From Bacteroidales bacterium UBA4345 (GTDB taxonomy: Bacteria > Bacteroidota > Bacteroidia > Bacteroidales > Paludibacteraceae), in NCBI GenBank assembly GCA_002396385.1, contig DGTD01000042.1, forward strand, positions 1 through 25,717: a stretch of 25,717 bases of DNA, in the 5' to 3' direction. Shown in pieces: positions 1 to 8,086 of this stretch. The notes under the pieces are model-generated. The model searched no databases, was not told the origin of the DNA, and saw only the letters and a program-made list of their open reading frames with translations. The stretch's first letter is position 1. Each line of letters begins with the position of its first letter. The position numbers and the translations under genes were made by a program.

Positions 1-123
1 GGGCACGGGGAAAGGGCTTGTCCTTACACCGTGCCCGGACTTCTATGCGGCGCCGGTGCGTTTGGAAAACGCTACGTGGCAACACTGGACTTCATCAATT
101 TCTATAAATGTGAAATTGTATGA
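1..123 (+). CDS. possible 3' end of an unidentified upstream gene (partial)
   Basis: One frame is open from the window edge to a TGA at 121-123 and would encode the last 40 residues of a protein ending FINFYKCEIV. Its codon choice (TAC, GTG, GAC, TTC, ATC) resembles the neighbouring genes. A second frame stays open to 171, so the frame choice is not secure. I do not recognise the product. The first 36 bases also form an inverted repeat (GGGCACGG with CCGTGCCC), so part of this stretch could be a structured RNA instead. Confidence 0.25.
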   Translation, partial: GHGERACPYTVPGLLCGAGAFGKRYVATLDFINFYKCEIV

Positions 124-179
124 TAGGAACCTTAATGACTCACTTTTCAGTTCTTTTAACCAAACATAACAGATTTCAG

Positions 180-211
180 TTTGCCAAAGTCTCCATTAAT
201 ACATAAATTTG
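180..211 (+). promoter_or_regulatory. Bacteroidetes-type promoter for trpB2-GH94
   Basis: TTTG at 180-183 and TAAATTTG at 204-211 are separated by 20 bases. This matches the Bacteroidetes primary sigma factor consensus (-33 TTTG, -7 TAnnTTTG, spacing about 19-20). Transcription would start near 218 and leave a leader of about 49 bases before the ATG at 267. Confidence 0.6.
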
Positions 212-241
212 CTAATACTGCACTTTTGCGCAGTTTACACA

Positions 242-253
242 TGTTAATTAACA
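242..253. promoter_or_regulatory. perfect 12-base palindrome in the trpB2 leader
   Basis: TGTTAATTAACA is a perfect palindrome. It lies about 25-35 bases downstream of the predicted start of transcription and 13 bases before the trpB2 start codon. Its position suits an operator for a dimeric repressor, but no regulator is known from this window and an AT-rich palindrome can arise by chance. Confidence 0.25.
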
Positions 254-266
254 GTATTTATAAAAT

Positions 267-1634
267 ATGAGCAACAACAAACGCTTCATCTTGTCAGAGA
301 ACGAGATACCTACAGCGTGGTACAACATTGTGGCCGATATGAAGAATAAGCCCATGTTGCCACTTAACCCCAAAACACGCCAACCGCTTACAGTGGACGA
401 GATGTCGCACATCTTTACCCTCGAGGCTTCTAAACAGGAACTGAACCAGACTGACCGCTGGATTGAAATTCCCGATGAAGTGCGCGACCTTTACAAACAC
501 TACCGACCAACCCCGCTAGTCCGTGCCACAGGTTTGGAAAAGGCGCTCGACACACCTGCTCATATCTACTTCAAGAACGAAAGTGTGAGCCCTGTTGGTT
601 CACACAAACTGAACTCTGCAATTCCACAAGCCTATTATGCAAAGATGGAAGGCATCAAGAATCTGACTACCGAAACCGGTGCCGGCCAGTGGGGAACCGC
701 CCTCAGCTATGCCGGTAAGGCGTTCGGCATCGATGTTACCATCTTTATGGTAAAGGTCAGCTTTGAACAGAAACCTTACCGCCGCAGCATAATGCAGACC
801 TTCGGCGGACACGTATTTGCCTCTCCTAGCGACGTTACCAGCGCCGGCCGCGCTATTCTGGCCAGAGACCCCGGTTACACCGGCAGCCTTGGTACCGCAA
901 TCAGCGAGGCTGTTGAAATGGCCATCGGCACCCCAGACTGCCGCTATGCCCTTGGCAGTGTGTTGAGCCACGTTTCGCTACACCAGACGGTGCTTGGCCT
1001 AGAGGCTGAAAAACAGATGGACATGGCTGGTGAATATCCCGACATCGTTATCGGCTGCTTTGGTGGCGGCTCGAACTTCTCGGGTATCGCATTCCCATTC
1101 ATGCGCCACAACATTCTCGATGGAAAGAAAACCCGCTTCATTGCGGCCGAACCAGCATCGTGTCCTAAACTGACACGCGGTGTGTTCCACCTCGACTTCG
1201 GTGACGAGGCAGGCTACACCCCACTTTTGGCAATGTACACCCTCGGACACAACTTCAAACCTGCTTCTATCCACGCCGGAGGCTTACGCTACCACGGTGC
1301 TGGCACCACTGTCAGCCAGTTGTTGAAAGACAACATGATGGAGGCGGTAGACATCAAGCAGACCGACACATTCAAGGCTGCACAGCTCTTCGCACAGACC
1401 GAGGGTATTATTCCTGCACCGGAATCAAGCCACGCTATTTGCGCAGCCATCAACGAGGCACTTAAATGCAAGGAAGAAGGCACACAGAAGACCATCCTCT
1501 TCAACCTTTCTGGCCATGGACTTATCGATATGACCGCTTACGACCAGTATCTCTCTGGAAATCTGCACAACTACGAGATTAGCGATGCCGAGTTGAAGGC
1601 CAATCTTGACGAATTAAACAGTATAATCAAGTAA
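267..1634 (+). CDS. trpB: tryptophan synthase beta chain, TrpB2 type
   Basis: This is a pyridoxal-phosphate enzyme of 455 residues that in the family joins indole and L-serine to make L-tryptophan. The cofactor-binding lysine is K114 in GSHKLN. The motif TETGAGQWG, with tryptophan where TrpB1 has histidine, and the length, longer than the roughly 400 of TrpB1, mark it as the TrpB2 branch. The phosphate-binding loop GGGSN lies at about 266-270. No trpA or other trp gene is nearby, so it probably works without an alpha subunit, for example in salvage of free indole; that role is inferred. The ATG at 267 follows a good promoter at 180-211. It is followed after 20 bases by a GH94 phosphorylase gene, an unexpected operon partner. 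Confidence 0.93.
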   Translation: MSNNKRFILSENEIPTAWYNIVADMKNKPMLPLNPKTRQPLTVDEMSHIFTLEASKQELNQTDRWIEIPDEVRDLYKHYRPTPLVRATGLEKALDTPAHIYFKNESVSPVGSHKLNSAIPQAYYAKMEGIKNLTTETGAGQWGTALSYAGKAFGIDVTIFMVKVSFEQKPYRRSIMQTFGGHVFASPSDVTSAGRAILARDPGYTGSLGTAISEAVEMAIGTPDCRYALGSVLSHVSLHQTVLGLEAEKQMDMAGEYPDIVIGCFGGGSNFSGIAFPFMRHNILDGKKTRFIAAEPASCPKLTRGVFHLDFGDEAGYTPLLAMYTLGHNFKPASIHAGGLRYHGAGTTVSQLLKDNMMEAVDIKQTDTFKAAQLFAQTEGIIPAPESSHAICAAINEALKCKEEGTQKTILFNLSGHGLIDMTAYDQYLSGNLHNYEISDAELKANLDELNSIIK

Positions 1635-1654
1635 AACAAAAATAAAGACAATTT

Positions 1655-4051
1655 ATGCAGTACGGATATTTCGATGACGAACGCAAAGAGTACGTTATCA
1701 CCAATCCAGCTACCCCAAAATCTTGGAGTAACTATTTAGGAGACACCCGTTATGGCGCTATCATCACCAACAACGCAGGTGGTTATAGTTTCTTCCGCTC
1801 GTCGGTTCAGGGTTGCTTCCTCCGTTTGAAGTTCAACACTGTACCTAACGACCAGCCAGGCCGCTACATCTATCTTCACGATGTAGACACGAAAGATTTC
1901 TGGAGTGGCAGCTGGCAGCCTGTAGGCAAGCCGCTCGACCAGTACAAGAGCGAATGCCGTCATGGTTCAGCCTATTCCATCATCTCGTCGGAATACTCAG
2001 GTATAAAGACCGAGACCCTTTATTTCGTGCCACTTGGCGCTGAGTTTGAAGTGTGGCGCGTGAAGGTGACCAACAACTCTGGCAAGAAGAGGAACCTTCG
2101 TGCTTTCACTTACGCCGAGTTTGCCTCAAACTGGAACATGCACGACGACAGCAACAACCTGCAATACACCCAGTATATCATCAAGACTTCGTATGCCGAC
2201 GGTTTCATCGACCATGGTAACAACCTTTACATGCCTGAGGAACCAGAAAACTTCCAAAACAAAGACCAGGCCCGCCACTCGTTCATCGGTGTGGTTGGTG
2301 CGAAAGTTACCGGTTACGACAGCGACCGCGACAAGTTCATCGGCCTTTACCACACTTATGCCAATCCGGAATCGGTAATGCGCGGCCAGTGCGGTAACAC
2401 TGTTACAGAAGGCGACAATGGTTGTGGTACCCTTCAGGTTGACCTTTCGCTCGAAGCTGGCGAAACCAAGGAATTCACAGTAGTGCTTGGTATCGGTAAG
2501 GCTTGGGTTGAAGGTAAGAATGCCGCAGAACGCGTTGCAACTCCTGCCAAACTGGATGCCGAATACAAGAAGGTGGTTGACTACTGGCACGGCCGCATTG
2601 AGGGCCTTAGCGCTAAGACTCCAGACGCAGCGTTCAACAGCATGATCAACATGTGGAATCCGTTCAACAACCTCATCACCTACGCATGGAGCCGTGCCGC
2701 TTCCCTCATCTACCGTGGTGAGCGCGACGGTATGGGTTACCGCGATACCATTCAGGATATGCTCGGCGTCATCCACAACATTCCTACCGAAGTGGTTGAG
2801 CGTCTCGAACTTATGCTTACCGGACAGAATTCTAACGGTGGCGCTATGCCAGTGGTTAAGCCGTTTGCCCACAACCCTGGTCACGAAGAGCCAACTCCTG
2901 AAAACGAGTTCCGTTCCGACGACTGCATGTGGTTGTTCAACACTGTTCCTACTTATGTTAAGGAAATCGGCAACCTCGACTATTATAACAAGGTTCTTCC
3001 TTACAGCGACAAGGGTGAAGGCACCGTTCTCGACCACCTCCGTCGCGCCATCCAGTTCAACCTCGACCGTCTTGGCAAGAATGGCCTCCCTTGCGGTTTG
3101 AAGGCAGACTGGAACGACTGTCTGGTGTTGGGTGCAAAGGGTGAGACGGTCTTTGTAGCCATGCAACTGCGTTATGCGCTCACTGTTTACATCGACATCT
3201 GTAACCGCCTCAACAAGCCAGAAGAAGTTAAGTGGGCAGAGGGTCACCTTGCTACCCTTACAGCTAATATCGACAAGGCGGCTTGGGACGGTGAATGGTA
3301 TGTTCGCGCAATTAAGGAAGACGGCTACGTCTTCGGTACCAGCAAGAATCCGATTAAGGAAGGCAACATCTGGCTCAACCCACAGAGCTGGGCTATCATT
3401 TCAGGCCAGGCTACTGGCGAACGCGCCGAAGTGGTTATGAACAGTGTAGAGAAGCACCTTGCCATTGAATATGGTTTGGTTCTTTGCGACCCTCCTTTCG
3501 AAAAGACCGAGGCCAGCGTCATCAAGGCTCCGCTCTTCATCAAGGGTATGAAGGAAAATGCGGCTGTGTTCCAGCACACCCAAGGTTGGGGCATTATGGC
3601 CGACTGTATTCTCGGTCACGGTAAACGTGCGTTCAAGAACTACACCAACTACCTGCCTGCCCACTACAACGAACGTGCGGAAGTACGCCAGATTGAGCCT
3701 TACGTATATGCCCAGACCACTTGCTCTACCTACAACATGCGTGCCGGCCAGAGCCGTTGCCCATGGTTGAGCGGTACTGCTTCTTGGGCATACTTCACCG
3801 CAGCCCAGTACATTCTGGGTATACGCCCTGATTATGAAGGCCTGCTGATTGACCCATGTATTCCAAGCTGGGAAGGCTTCACCGCTACGCGCCGCTTCCG
3901 TGGAAAGATTGTGAACATCACCGTTAAGAACCCTAACAAGGTGGAAAAGGGTGTCAAGAGCATCTCTATCAACGGTGAAAAGGTTGACGGACAGATTGTG
4001 CCATTCAGCAAGATGAAAGACGTTAACGAGGTGGAAGTCATCATGGGCTGA
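1655..4051 (+). CDS. GH94 family disaccharide phosphorylase (cellobiose phosphorylase-like)
   Basis: The 798-residue protein has the full-length architecture of glycoside hydrolase family 94: an N-terminal beta-sandwich beginning YGYFDDERKEYVI, a helical linker, an (alpha/alpha)6 barrel, and a C-terminal beta-sheet cap ending NEVEVIMG. The family splits beta-linked glucosyl or N-acetylglucosaminyl disaccharides with phosphate to give a sugar 1-phosphate. GMGYRD (359-364) and ADWNDC (484-489) are the barrel signatures, and D488 matches the catalytic general acid of cellobiose phosphorylases. There is no signal peptide, so it acts in the cytoplasm on imported disaccharide. Cellobiose is the most likely substrate; diacetylchitobiose, laminaribiose or another substrate cannot be excluded. 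It is 20 bases downstream of trpB2 and ends at a strong terminator. Confidence 0.9.
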   Translation: MQYGYFDDERKEYVITNPATPKSWSNYLGDTRYGAIITNNAGGYSFFRSSVQGCFLRLKFNTVPNDQPGRYIYLHDVDTKDFWSGSWQPVGKPLDQYKSECRHGSAYSIISSEYSGIKTETLYFVPLGAEFEVWRVKVTNNSGKKRNLRAFTYAEFASNWNMHDDSNNLQYTQYIIKTSYADGFIDHGNNLYMPEEPENFQNKDQARHSFIGVVGAKVTGYDSDRDKFIGLYHTYANPESVMRGQCGNTVTEGDNGCGTLQVDLSLEAGETKEFTVVLGIGKAWVEGKNAAERVATPAKLDAEYKKVVDYWHGRIEGLSAKTPDAAFNSMINMWNPFNNLITYAWSRAASLIYRGERDGMGYRDTIQDMLGVIHNIPTEVVERLELMLTGQNSNGGAMPVVKPFAHNPGHEEPTPENEFRSDDCMWLFNTVPTYVKEIGNLDYYNKVLPYSDKGEGTVLDHLRRAIQFNLDRLGKNGLPCGLKADWNDCLVLGAKGETVFVAMQLRYALTVYIDICNRLNKPEEVKWAEGHLATLTANIDKAAWDGEWYVRAIKEDGYVFGTSKNPIKEGNIWLNPQSWAIISGQATGERAEVVMNSVEKHLAIEYGLVLCDPPFEKTEASVIKAPLFIKGMKENAAVFQHTQGWGIMADCILGHGKRAFKNYTNYLPAHYNERAEVRQIEPYVYAQTTCSTYNMRAGQSRCPWLSGTASWAYFTAAQYILGIRPDYEGLLIDPCIPSWEGFTATRRFRGKIVNITVKNPNKVEKGVKSISINGEKVDGQIVPFSKMKDVNEVEVIMG

Positions 4052-4078
4052 TACTTACGTTAAGTATAACAATAACGA

Positions 4079-4118
4079 ACCGCCCTGCGACCCTTATGAA
4101 GGTTGCAGGGCGGTTTTT
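4079..4118 (+). terminator. intrinsic terminator of the trpB2-GH94 operon
   Basis: ACCGCCCTGC (4079-4088) pairs perfectly with GCAGGGCGGT (4105-4114) and is followed by a run of T. It lies 27 bases after the GH94 stop codon. Confidence 0.9.
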
Positions 4119-4246
4119 CTGTTGTTACAGCAGACTCAAAGAAACAGTTTTTTAAGAGGGCAGTATTGGACACTTTTTCAGTAGAGAAAAGCTTTTATGA
4201 CCAATTTTCAGTCAAATCTGCTCTTTTCTGAAAGGCTAATTCCAAT

Positions 4247-4254
4247 TACCTTTG
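4247..4254 (+). promoter_or_regulatory. -7 promoter element before the Sel1-repeat gene
   Basis: TACCTTTG matches the Bacteroidetes -7 consensus TAnnTTTG. At the expected 19-base spacing stands TTTT (4224-4227) in place of TTTG. The start codon is 34 bases downstream of the box. Confidence 0.4.
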
Positions 4255-4288
4255 TTTTACCTAAATAATAACAAAACATAAACACAAT

Positions 4289-6469
4289 ATGGAGAATCAG
4301 TTTAACATCGAAGAACTTACAAAACTCGCAGAACAGGGTGATGTTTCGGCACAAAGCCAGTTGGGCAATTGCTATTACTGGGGGAACGGCGTGGAGAAAA
4401 ACCACGAAAAATCGTTTGAGTGGTACCTGAAGTCGGCCGAACAGGGTGATAAAGAGGGGCAGTATTTTGTGGGAATGTTTTATGCTACAGGAAGCGGAAC
4501 AGCAAGAGATTACCAGCAGGCGGTGAAATGGTGCCGATTGGCGGCTGAACAAGGGCAGGCCGATGCCATAAACCAGTTGGGTTGGCATTATGAACATGGT
4601 TTTGGTGTTGAGAAAGACGAAAAAAAGGCCGTAGAACTATACCTTCGGAATGCGGAAAATGGCAACGCGCTTGCACAATTCTATCTGAGCAGTTGTTACG
4701 GATGGGGTAAAGGTGTGGAGCAAGACTACCAAAAAGCGCTGGAATGGGCGGAAAAAGCGGTTGCAAACGGTTGCGAAGCCGCTATTCAGGCTGTGAATTT
4801 CTACAAGGCATCTCTGCCAAGGCAAAAAGAGGAGGAAAAATTCGTTAAGGAAACTAAACTGGCCGATGACAAGGCCGATTTTTCTGTCAAGAATGCGATT
4901 GATTTCAAAACTAACGCCAACGCAGACACCCAACCAACCGCTAAAAAGAGCAAGAAAGAAGAGCTTTGGGAACTGGCCGAACAAGGCGACGCCAACGCCC
5001 AGTATGAATTAGGATACTACTATGAATGGAAAAGCTGTGACGATAAGAAGGCGTTGGAATGGTATACAAAAGCCGCAGAACAAGGGCATATAAAAGCCCA
5101 GGAACAGGTTGCATATATTTACCGTAAAGGTAAGGTTGTGGAACGCAGTTATGAGAAATATGTCGAGTGGATGACTAAAGCTGCAAATCAGGGTAGCGCT
5201 GAGGCACAGCAGTCTTTAGGAATGTTTTATGACAAGGGCGCTGACGGTGTGCCACAGAACTATGAGCTGGCTGCCATGTGGTTTGAGAAAGCTGCCGAAC
5301 AAGGCAAGGTGGAAGCTACTTACCAATTAGGTGAGTATTATTATTGGGGAAATGGTGTACCTGAAAATAACGAAAAGGCGATTGAATGGTACAAGAAAGC
5401 TGCGGAGGGAGATGTGCATTACGTTGCTACTATAGAAGCCCAGTGGAGGCTGGGCGAAATGTATGAACACGGACATGGTGTGGATGTCGACCTTGAAGTT
5501 GCGGCTGAATGGTACAACAGGGCAGCAAAAAACCACCATTCCGGGGCTAAAGACGATTTGGAAAGACTGTACGAATCGGGGGCTGTAGAGCCTAAAGACG
5601 TAGCCGTTAGAAACGACGAGGTGTTCGGCCGGCTCATCCACGATGGGAAGAAAACATGGAAAGGGAAAATAACAGCCAACTTCAATGGCAGGCAGACTGA
5701 GTTGAAAATTCGATTGGCCAGCACGTCAAAAGAAAAATTTTCCAAGGAACAGCTGAAAGCTTTTGCCGAATACCGGGAGAAAGAAGCGGTTTTTTACGCT
5801 GCAGTTCAACAAAAAGCTAAGGAGATATACAAAAAAGCCAACGGGGAAAAAGACAACGAAATCATTCCTACAAAACTTTACATTGACCGGCAAGGCAACT
5901 ACGGATGGGAGTGTAAAAAAGCATGGGACGAACAGGCTATTTCTGCCATCCTTTCAGACGGCGACGTGCAAATAGGCAGCGTGTCTGTAGTTTATAATTA
6001 TGCTGATGTGGTTGCCAGTCGTACCAAAACCCAGTGGTATGAGGGCGATACCGCTTATATGAATTTGTTTGGTTTTTTGGAAGCGCTTGATGTTCGCCGT
6101 GCACTTTATGAATATGAAGAGGCGGAAGACGAAGAAGTCCGTGAGGGTAAACTGACCGATAAGGAGGTTGAACTCCTTTTATGGCTCACCAATGAACTCA
6201 ATACAGAAAGTATTGCAGATGGTGTGGTAAATTATTGCAACATCACGTACGATATGTGGAGCGACAAGCAAATAGGGAGAGAAGACCTTCTCGATGAGTT
6301 GGACATTAGCAAAATTTATTTGAGAACCGAACATTCTGCTGAATATGACGATGACCCTGAAATTTCTCTTGCTGGCGAGTGCCAGTGCGACGAGGAGCAT
6401 GGTATTGCCATTGGCTTCAAAGACAAGGAGTTGGCAGGTGTTAGTTCTGAGGATTACGGTTTCTCTTAA
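4289..6469 (+). CDS. Sel1-repeat protein with uncharacterised acidic C-terminal domain
   Basis: The 726-residue protein carries about nine Sel1-like (SLR/TPR-type) repeats of some 36 residues with the pattern A..LG..Y..G.GV..D...A..W...AAEQG. Four lie at about 10-165 and five at about 226-420, separated by a lysine-rich, low-complexity linker (about 175-225). Such repeats form superhelical scaffolds for protein binding. From about 443 to the end there is a different domain starting DEVFGRLIHDG, rich in acidic residues, with a CQCDEEHGIAIGF motif near the C-terminus. It faintly recalls small domains of unknown function found in Bacteroidetes (DUF6985-like), but I cannot assign it. No signal peptide is seen, so it is probably cytoplasmic. 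The gene appears richer in A+T and AAA/GAA codons than the preceding operon. It has its own promoter and terminator. Confidence 0.85.
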   Translation: MENQFNIEELTKLAEQGDVSAQSQLGNCYYWGNGVEKNHEKSFEWYLKSAEQGDKEGQYFVGMFYATGSGTARDYQQAVKWCRLAAEQGQADAINQLGWHYEHGFGVEKDEKKAVELYLRNAENGNALAQFYLSSCYGWGKGVEQDYQKALEWAEKAVANGCEAAIQAVNFYKASLPRQKEEEKFVKETKLADDKADFSVKNAIDFKTNANADTQPTAKKSKKEELWELAEQGDANAQYELGYYYEWKSCDDKKALEWYTKAAEQGHIKAQEQVAYIYRKGKVVERSYEKYVEWMTKAANQGSAEAQQSLGMFYDKGADGVPQNYELAAMWFEKAAEQGKVEATYQLGEYYYWGNGVPENNEKAIEWYKKAAEGDVHYVATIEAQWRLGEMYEHGHGVDVDLEVAAEWYNRAAKNHHSGAKDDLERLYESGAVEPKDVAVRNDEVFGRLIHDGKKTWKGKITANFNGRQTELKIRLASTSKEKFSKEQLKAFAEYREKEAVFYAAVQQKAKEIYKKANGEKDNEIIPTKLYIDRQGNYGWECKKAWDEQAISAILSDGDVQIGSVSVVYNYADVVASRTKTQWYEGDTAYMNLFGFLEALDVRRALYEYEEAEDEEVREGKLTDKEVELLLWLTNELNTESIADGVVNYCNITYDMWSDKQIGREDLLDELDISKIYLRTEHSAEYDDDPEISLAGECQCDEEHGIAIGFKDKELAGVSSEDYGFS

Positions 6470-6474
6470 ACTGC

Positions 6475-6511
6475 AAAGGCTGTCCGTTTGCACCTCAAAC
6501 GGGTAGCCTTT
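6475..6511 (+). terminator. hairpin terminator after the Sel1-repeat gene (hairpin 1 of a related pair)
   Basis: Two 16-base arms (6475-6490 and 6496-6511) pair around a 5-base loop with two internal mismatches. The hairpin begins 6 bases after the stop codon and is followed by a T-rich stretch. Its right arm is the exact reverse complement of the left arm of the hairpin at 8040-8076. Confidence 0.7.
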
Positions 6512-6660
6512 ATATTTTATTGGTATAGTTGAAGTTAGCCATTGTAAAAACGATGGTTAAATCTCCCCTTTGTTGTATTCAAAAACACCTGCTTTTCAGA
6601 ATTTGGTCATTTGGGAAGAAAGGTATTGTTGCAGATTCAGTTCCTCCCTCTTTACTCAGT

Positions 6661-6668
6661 TACTTTTG
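6661..6668 (+). promoter_or_regulatory. -7 promoter element before the WG/TonB gene
   Basis: TACTTTTG fits TAnnTTTG and lies 21 bases before the chosen ATG at 6689. No TTTG is present at the expected upstream spacing, so this is a weak call. Confidence 0.3.
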
Positions 6669-6688
6669 TTATTGAAAAAATAAGAAAC

Positions 6689-8002
6689 ATGAAAAATACA
6701 GCATTATTGTGTGTGTTGGCACTACTTCCAGGCTGTTTTGCCAGATCAATCGAACTATATGCTTTTCCCGATGGAATAGAAGTAACAAATAAAAAAAAGA
6801 TTCAAATGAAACACCCCACATTTACCTCAATTGGAGACTACGTTGACAAATTCGGACTTACCATGGTTGAGGTCAAAAATAGTCGATATGGATTTGTAAA
6901 TCAAAAGGGCGATATCGTTGTCCCGCCTGTTTATAAATACATCGAATGGAATTGTGATAGTCCGTTCATCAGCATCGATTGCTATGACGACAATACAGGA
7001 GAATACACCCAACACATCTACAGTATAAAAATCCCCAACATTCATTTCGTCGAAAAACAGGGTATGATTGCTGTGGAGGACAATTCATTCAAAAGGTTGT
7101 CTGGGTTCGATTACGACTGGCTGGATTATGAAACAGGTTGTGCGAAGAGAGATGGCGAATATGGCACTATAGACGCCAAAGGCATATTCCGTGTTAAAAA
7201 AGAACTACAGGGATTTCGTGCGCAAGGGAAGGATTTGGGTTTCAATCCAGTCATCGTAAAAGATGGCAAGGTGGGAATAATCGACAATAAACTGAATTTC
7301 ACATTACCCGCTAAATACGATTCCATTCAGCGTGTCGCCTATAATAGCCCTCAAGTTATCGTCAAAATCCAAGGCCGATATGGAGTTGCGACACCAGGAG
7401 TGAATGCCGGTTCGGCAATCGTTCTTTACGACAAAATAACCCCTGTTTACCATTTGGTCAACCGACATCCCGATGAGGCTGAATCTGATGATACGCATTT
7501 TTATGTGGAAGGTGGAAATGGAGAAATAAAGACGGAAAATTACCAGATACACGCTACTTACGAATGGAACAATTGGACAGATGAACTCTTTTGTTTCAAA
7601 GCAGAGAAAGCTGGTAAAGTGTTCTACCTCGATGTCAATGGTACAAAAATCCTAGACAAAAAGGAAGTGGAAGATGAGATTAACCTTAACAAGGTGTTCG
7701 AACCATACGAGACGCAACATAGGGCGGAGTATCAGGGAGATTTATATAGTGAGATCAGGTCTTTGATAATGGCTCGCAAAAAAGCTAAAAATTCGCATGG
7801 AAGGGTTTACGTGAAATTCATCATCAACAAGGACGGCACCATATCGGATGAAACAATCGAAACTGGAGCAGATAAAGAATTAGAACAAGAAGCGATTCGA
7901 ATCGTAAAACAACTGAAGAAATGGAACCCTGCAACGATTGGGAACAAAAAAGTCAGATCGTATGAAACTGTTAGGCTGGACTTTTATTCTATATCAAAAT
8001 AG
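6689..8002 (+). CDS. exported WG-repeat protein with TonB C-terminal-type domain
   Basis: The ATG at 6689 is chosen over an upstream in-frame start at 6611 because it begins a clear export signal, MKNTALLCVLALLPGCFARS. Cys16 in LLPGC may be a lipoprotein acylation site. The mature part (437 residues in total) has several WG-type repeats: YGFVNQKGDIVVPPVY at about 67-82, then YGTIDAKG, VGIIDNKL and YGVATPG. The end (about 350-434) looks like the TonB C-terminal fold, with GRVYVKFIINKDGTISD and a following KKWNPATIGNKKVRS. Such domains normally touch the plug of outer-membrane transporters, but here there is no N-terminal membrane anchor or proline-rich spacer of a classical TonB. A periplasmic or outer-membrane scaffold role is inferred. 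It lies between two related hairpins and converges on comM. Confidence 0.8.
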   Translation: MKNTALLCVLALLPGCFARSIELYAFPDGIEVTNKKKIQMKHPTFTSIGDYVDKFGLTMVEVKNSRYGFVNQKGDIVVPPVYKYIEWNCDSPFISIDCYDDNTGEYTQHIYSIKIPNIHFVEKQGMIAVEDNSFKRLSGFDYDWLDYETGCAKRDGEYGTIDAKGIFRVKKELQGFRAQGKDLGFNPVIVKDGKVGIIDNKLNFTLPAKYDSIQRVAYNSPQVIVKIQGRYGVATPGVNAGSAIVLYDKITPVYHLVNRHPDEAESDDTHFYVEGGNGEIKTENYQIHATYEWNNWTDELFCFKAEKAGKVFYLDVNGTKILDKKEVEDEINLNKVFEPYETQHRAEYQGDLYSEIRSLIMARKKAKNSHGRVYVKFIINKDGTISDETIETGADKELEQEAIRIVKQLKKWNPATIGNKKVRSYETVRLDFYSISK

Positions 8003-8039
8003 TACGTGCTGGTTTGTCGTACAAACTTTCTGAAAAAGT

Positions 8040-8076
8040 AAAGGCTACCCGTTTGAAATACAAACTGGCAGCCTTT
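8040..8076. terminator. bidirectional hairpin terminator between the WG/TonB gene and comM (hairpin 2 of a related pair)
   Basis: Arms 8040-8055 and 8061-8076 pair around a 5-base loop, with A/T-rich flanks on both sides. It sits between two convergent genes and can serve both. Its left arm is the exact reverse complement of the right arm of the hairpin at 6475-6511; the other arms agree at 14 of 16 positions. Confidence 0.7.
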
Positions 8077-8086
8077 ACTGTTTCTT

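Noticed and set aside
1..60. Minus-strand AAGTCCGGGC resembling the P4 region of RNase P RNA
   Set aside because: The flanking conserved parts of RNase P RNA are absent; only a short chance match is visible.
2126..3247. A 373-codon open frame antisense to the GH94 gene
   Set aside because: It lies wholly within a well-supported gene, has no family features and arises from the codon bias of the opposite strand.
6611..6688. Upstream in-frame start extending the WG/TonB protein by 26 residues
   Set aside because: The extension would bury the signal peptide inside the protein, and the ATG at 6689 starts it properly.
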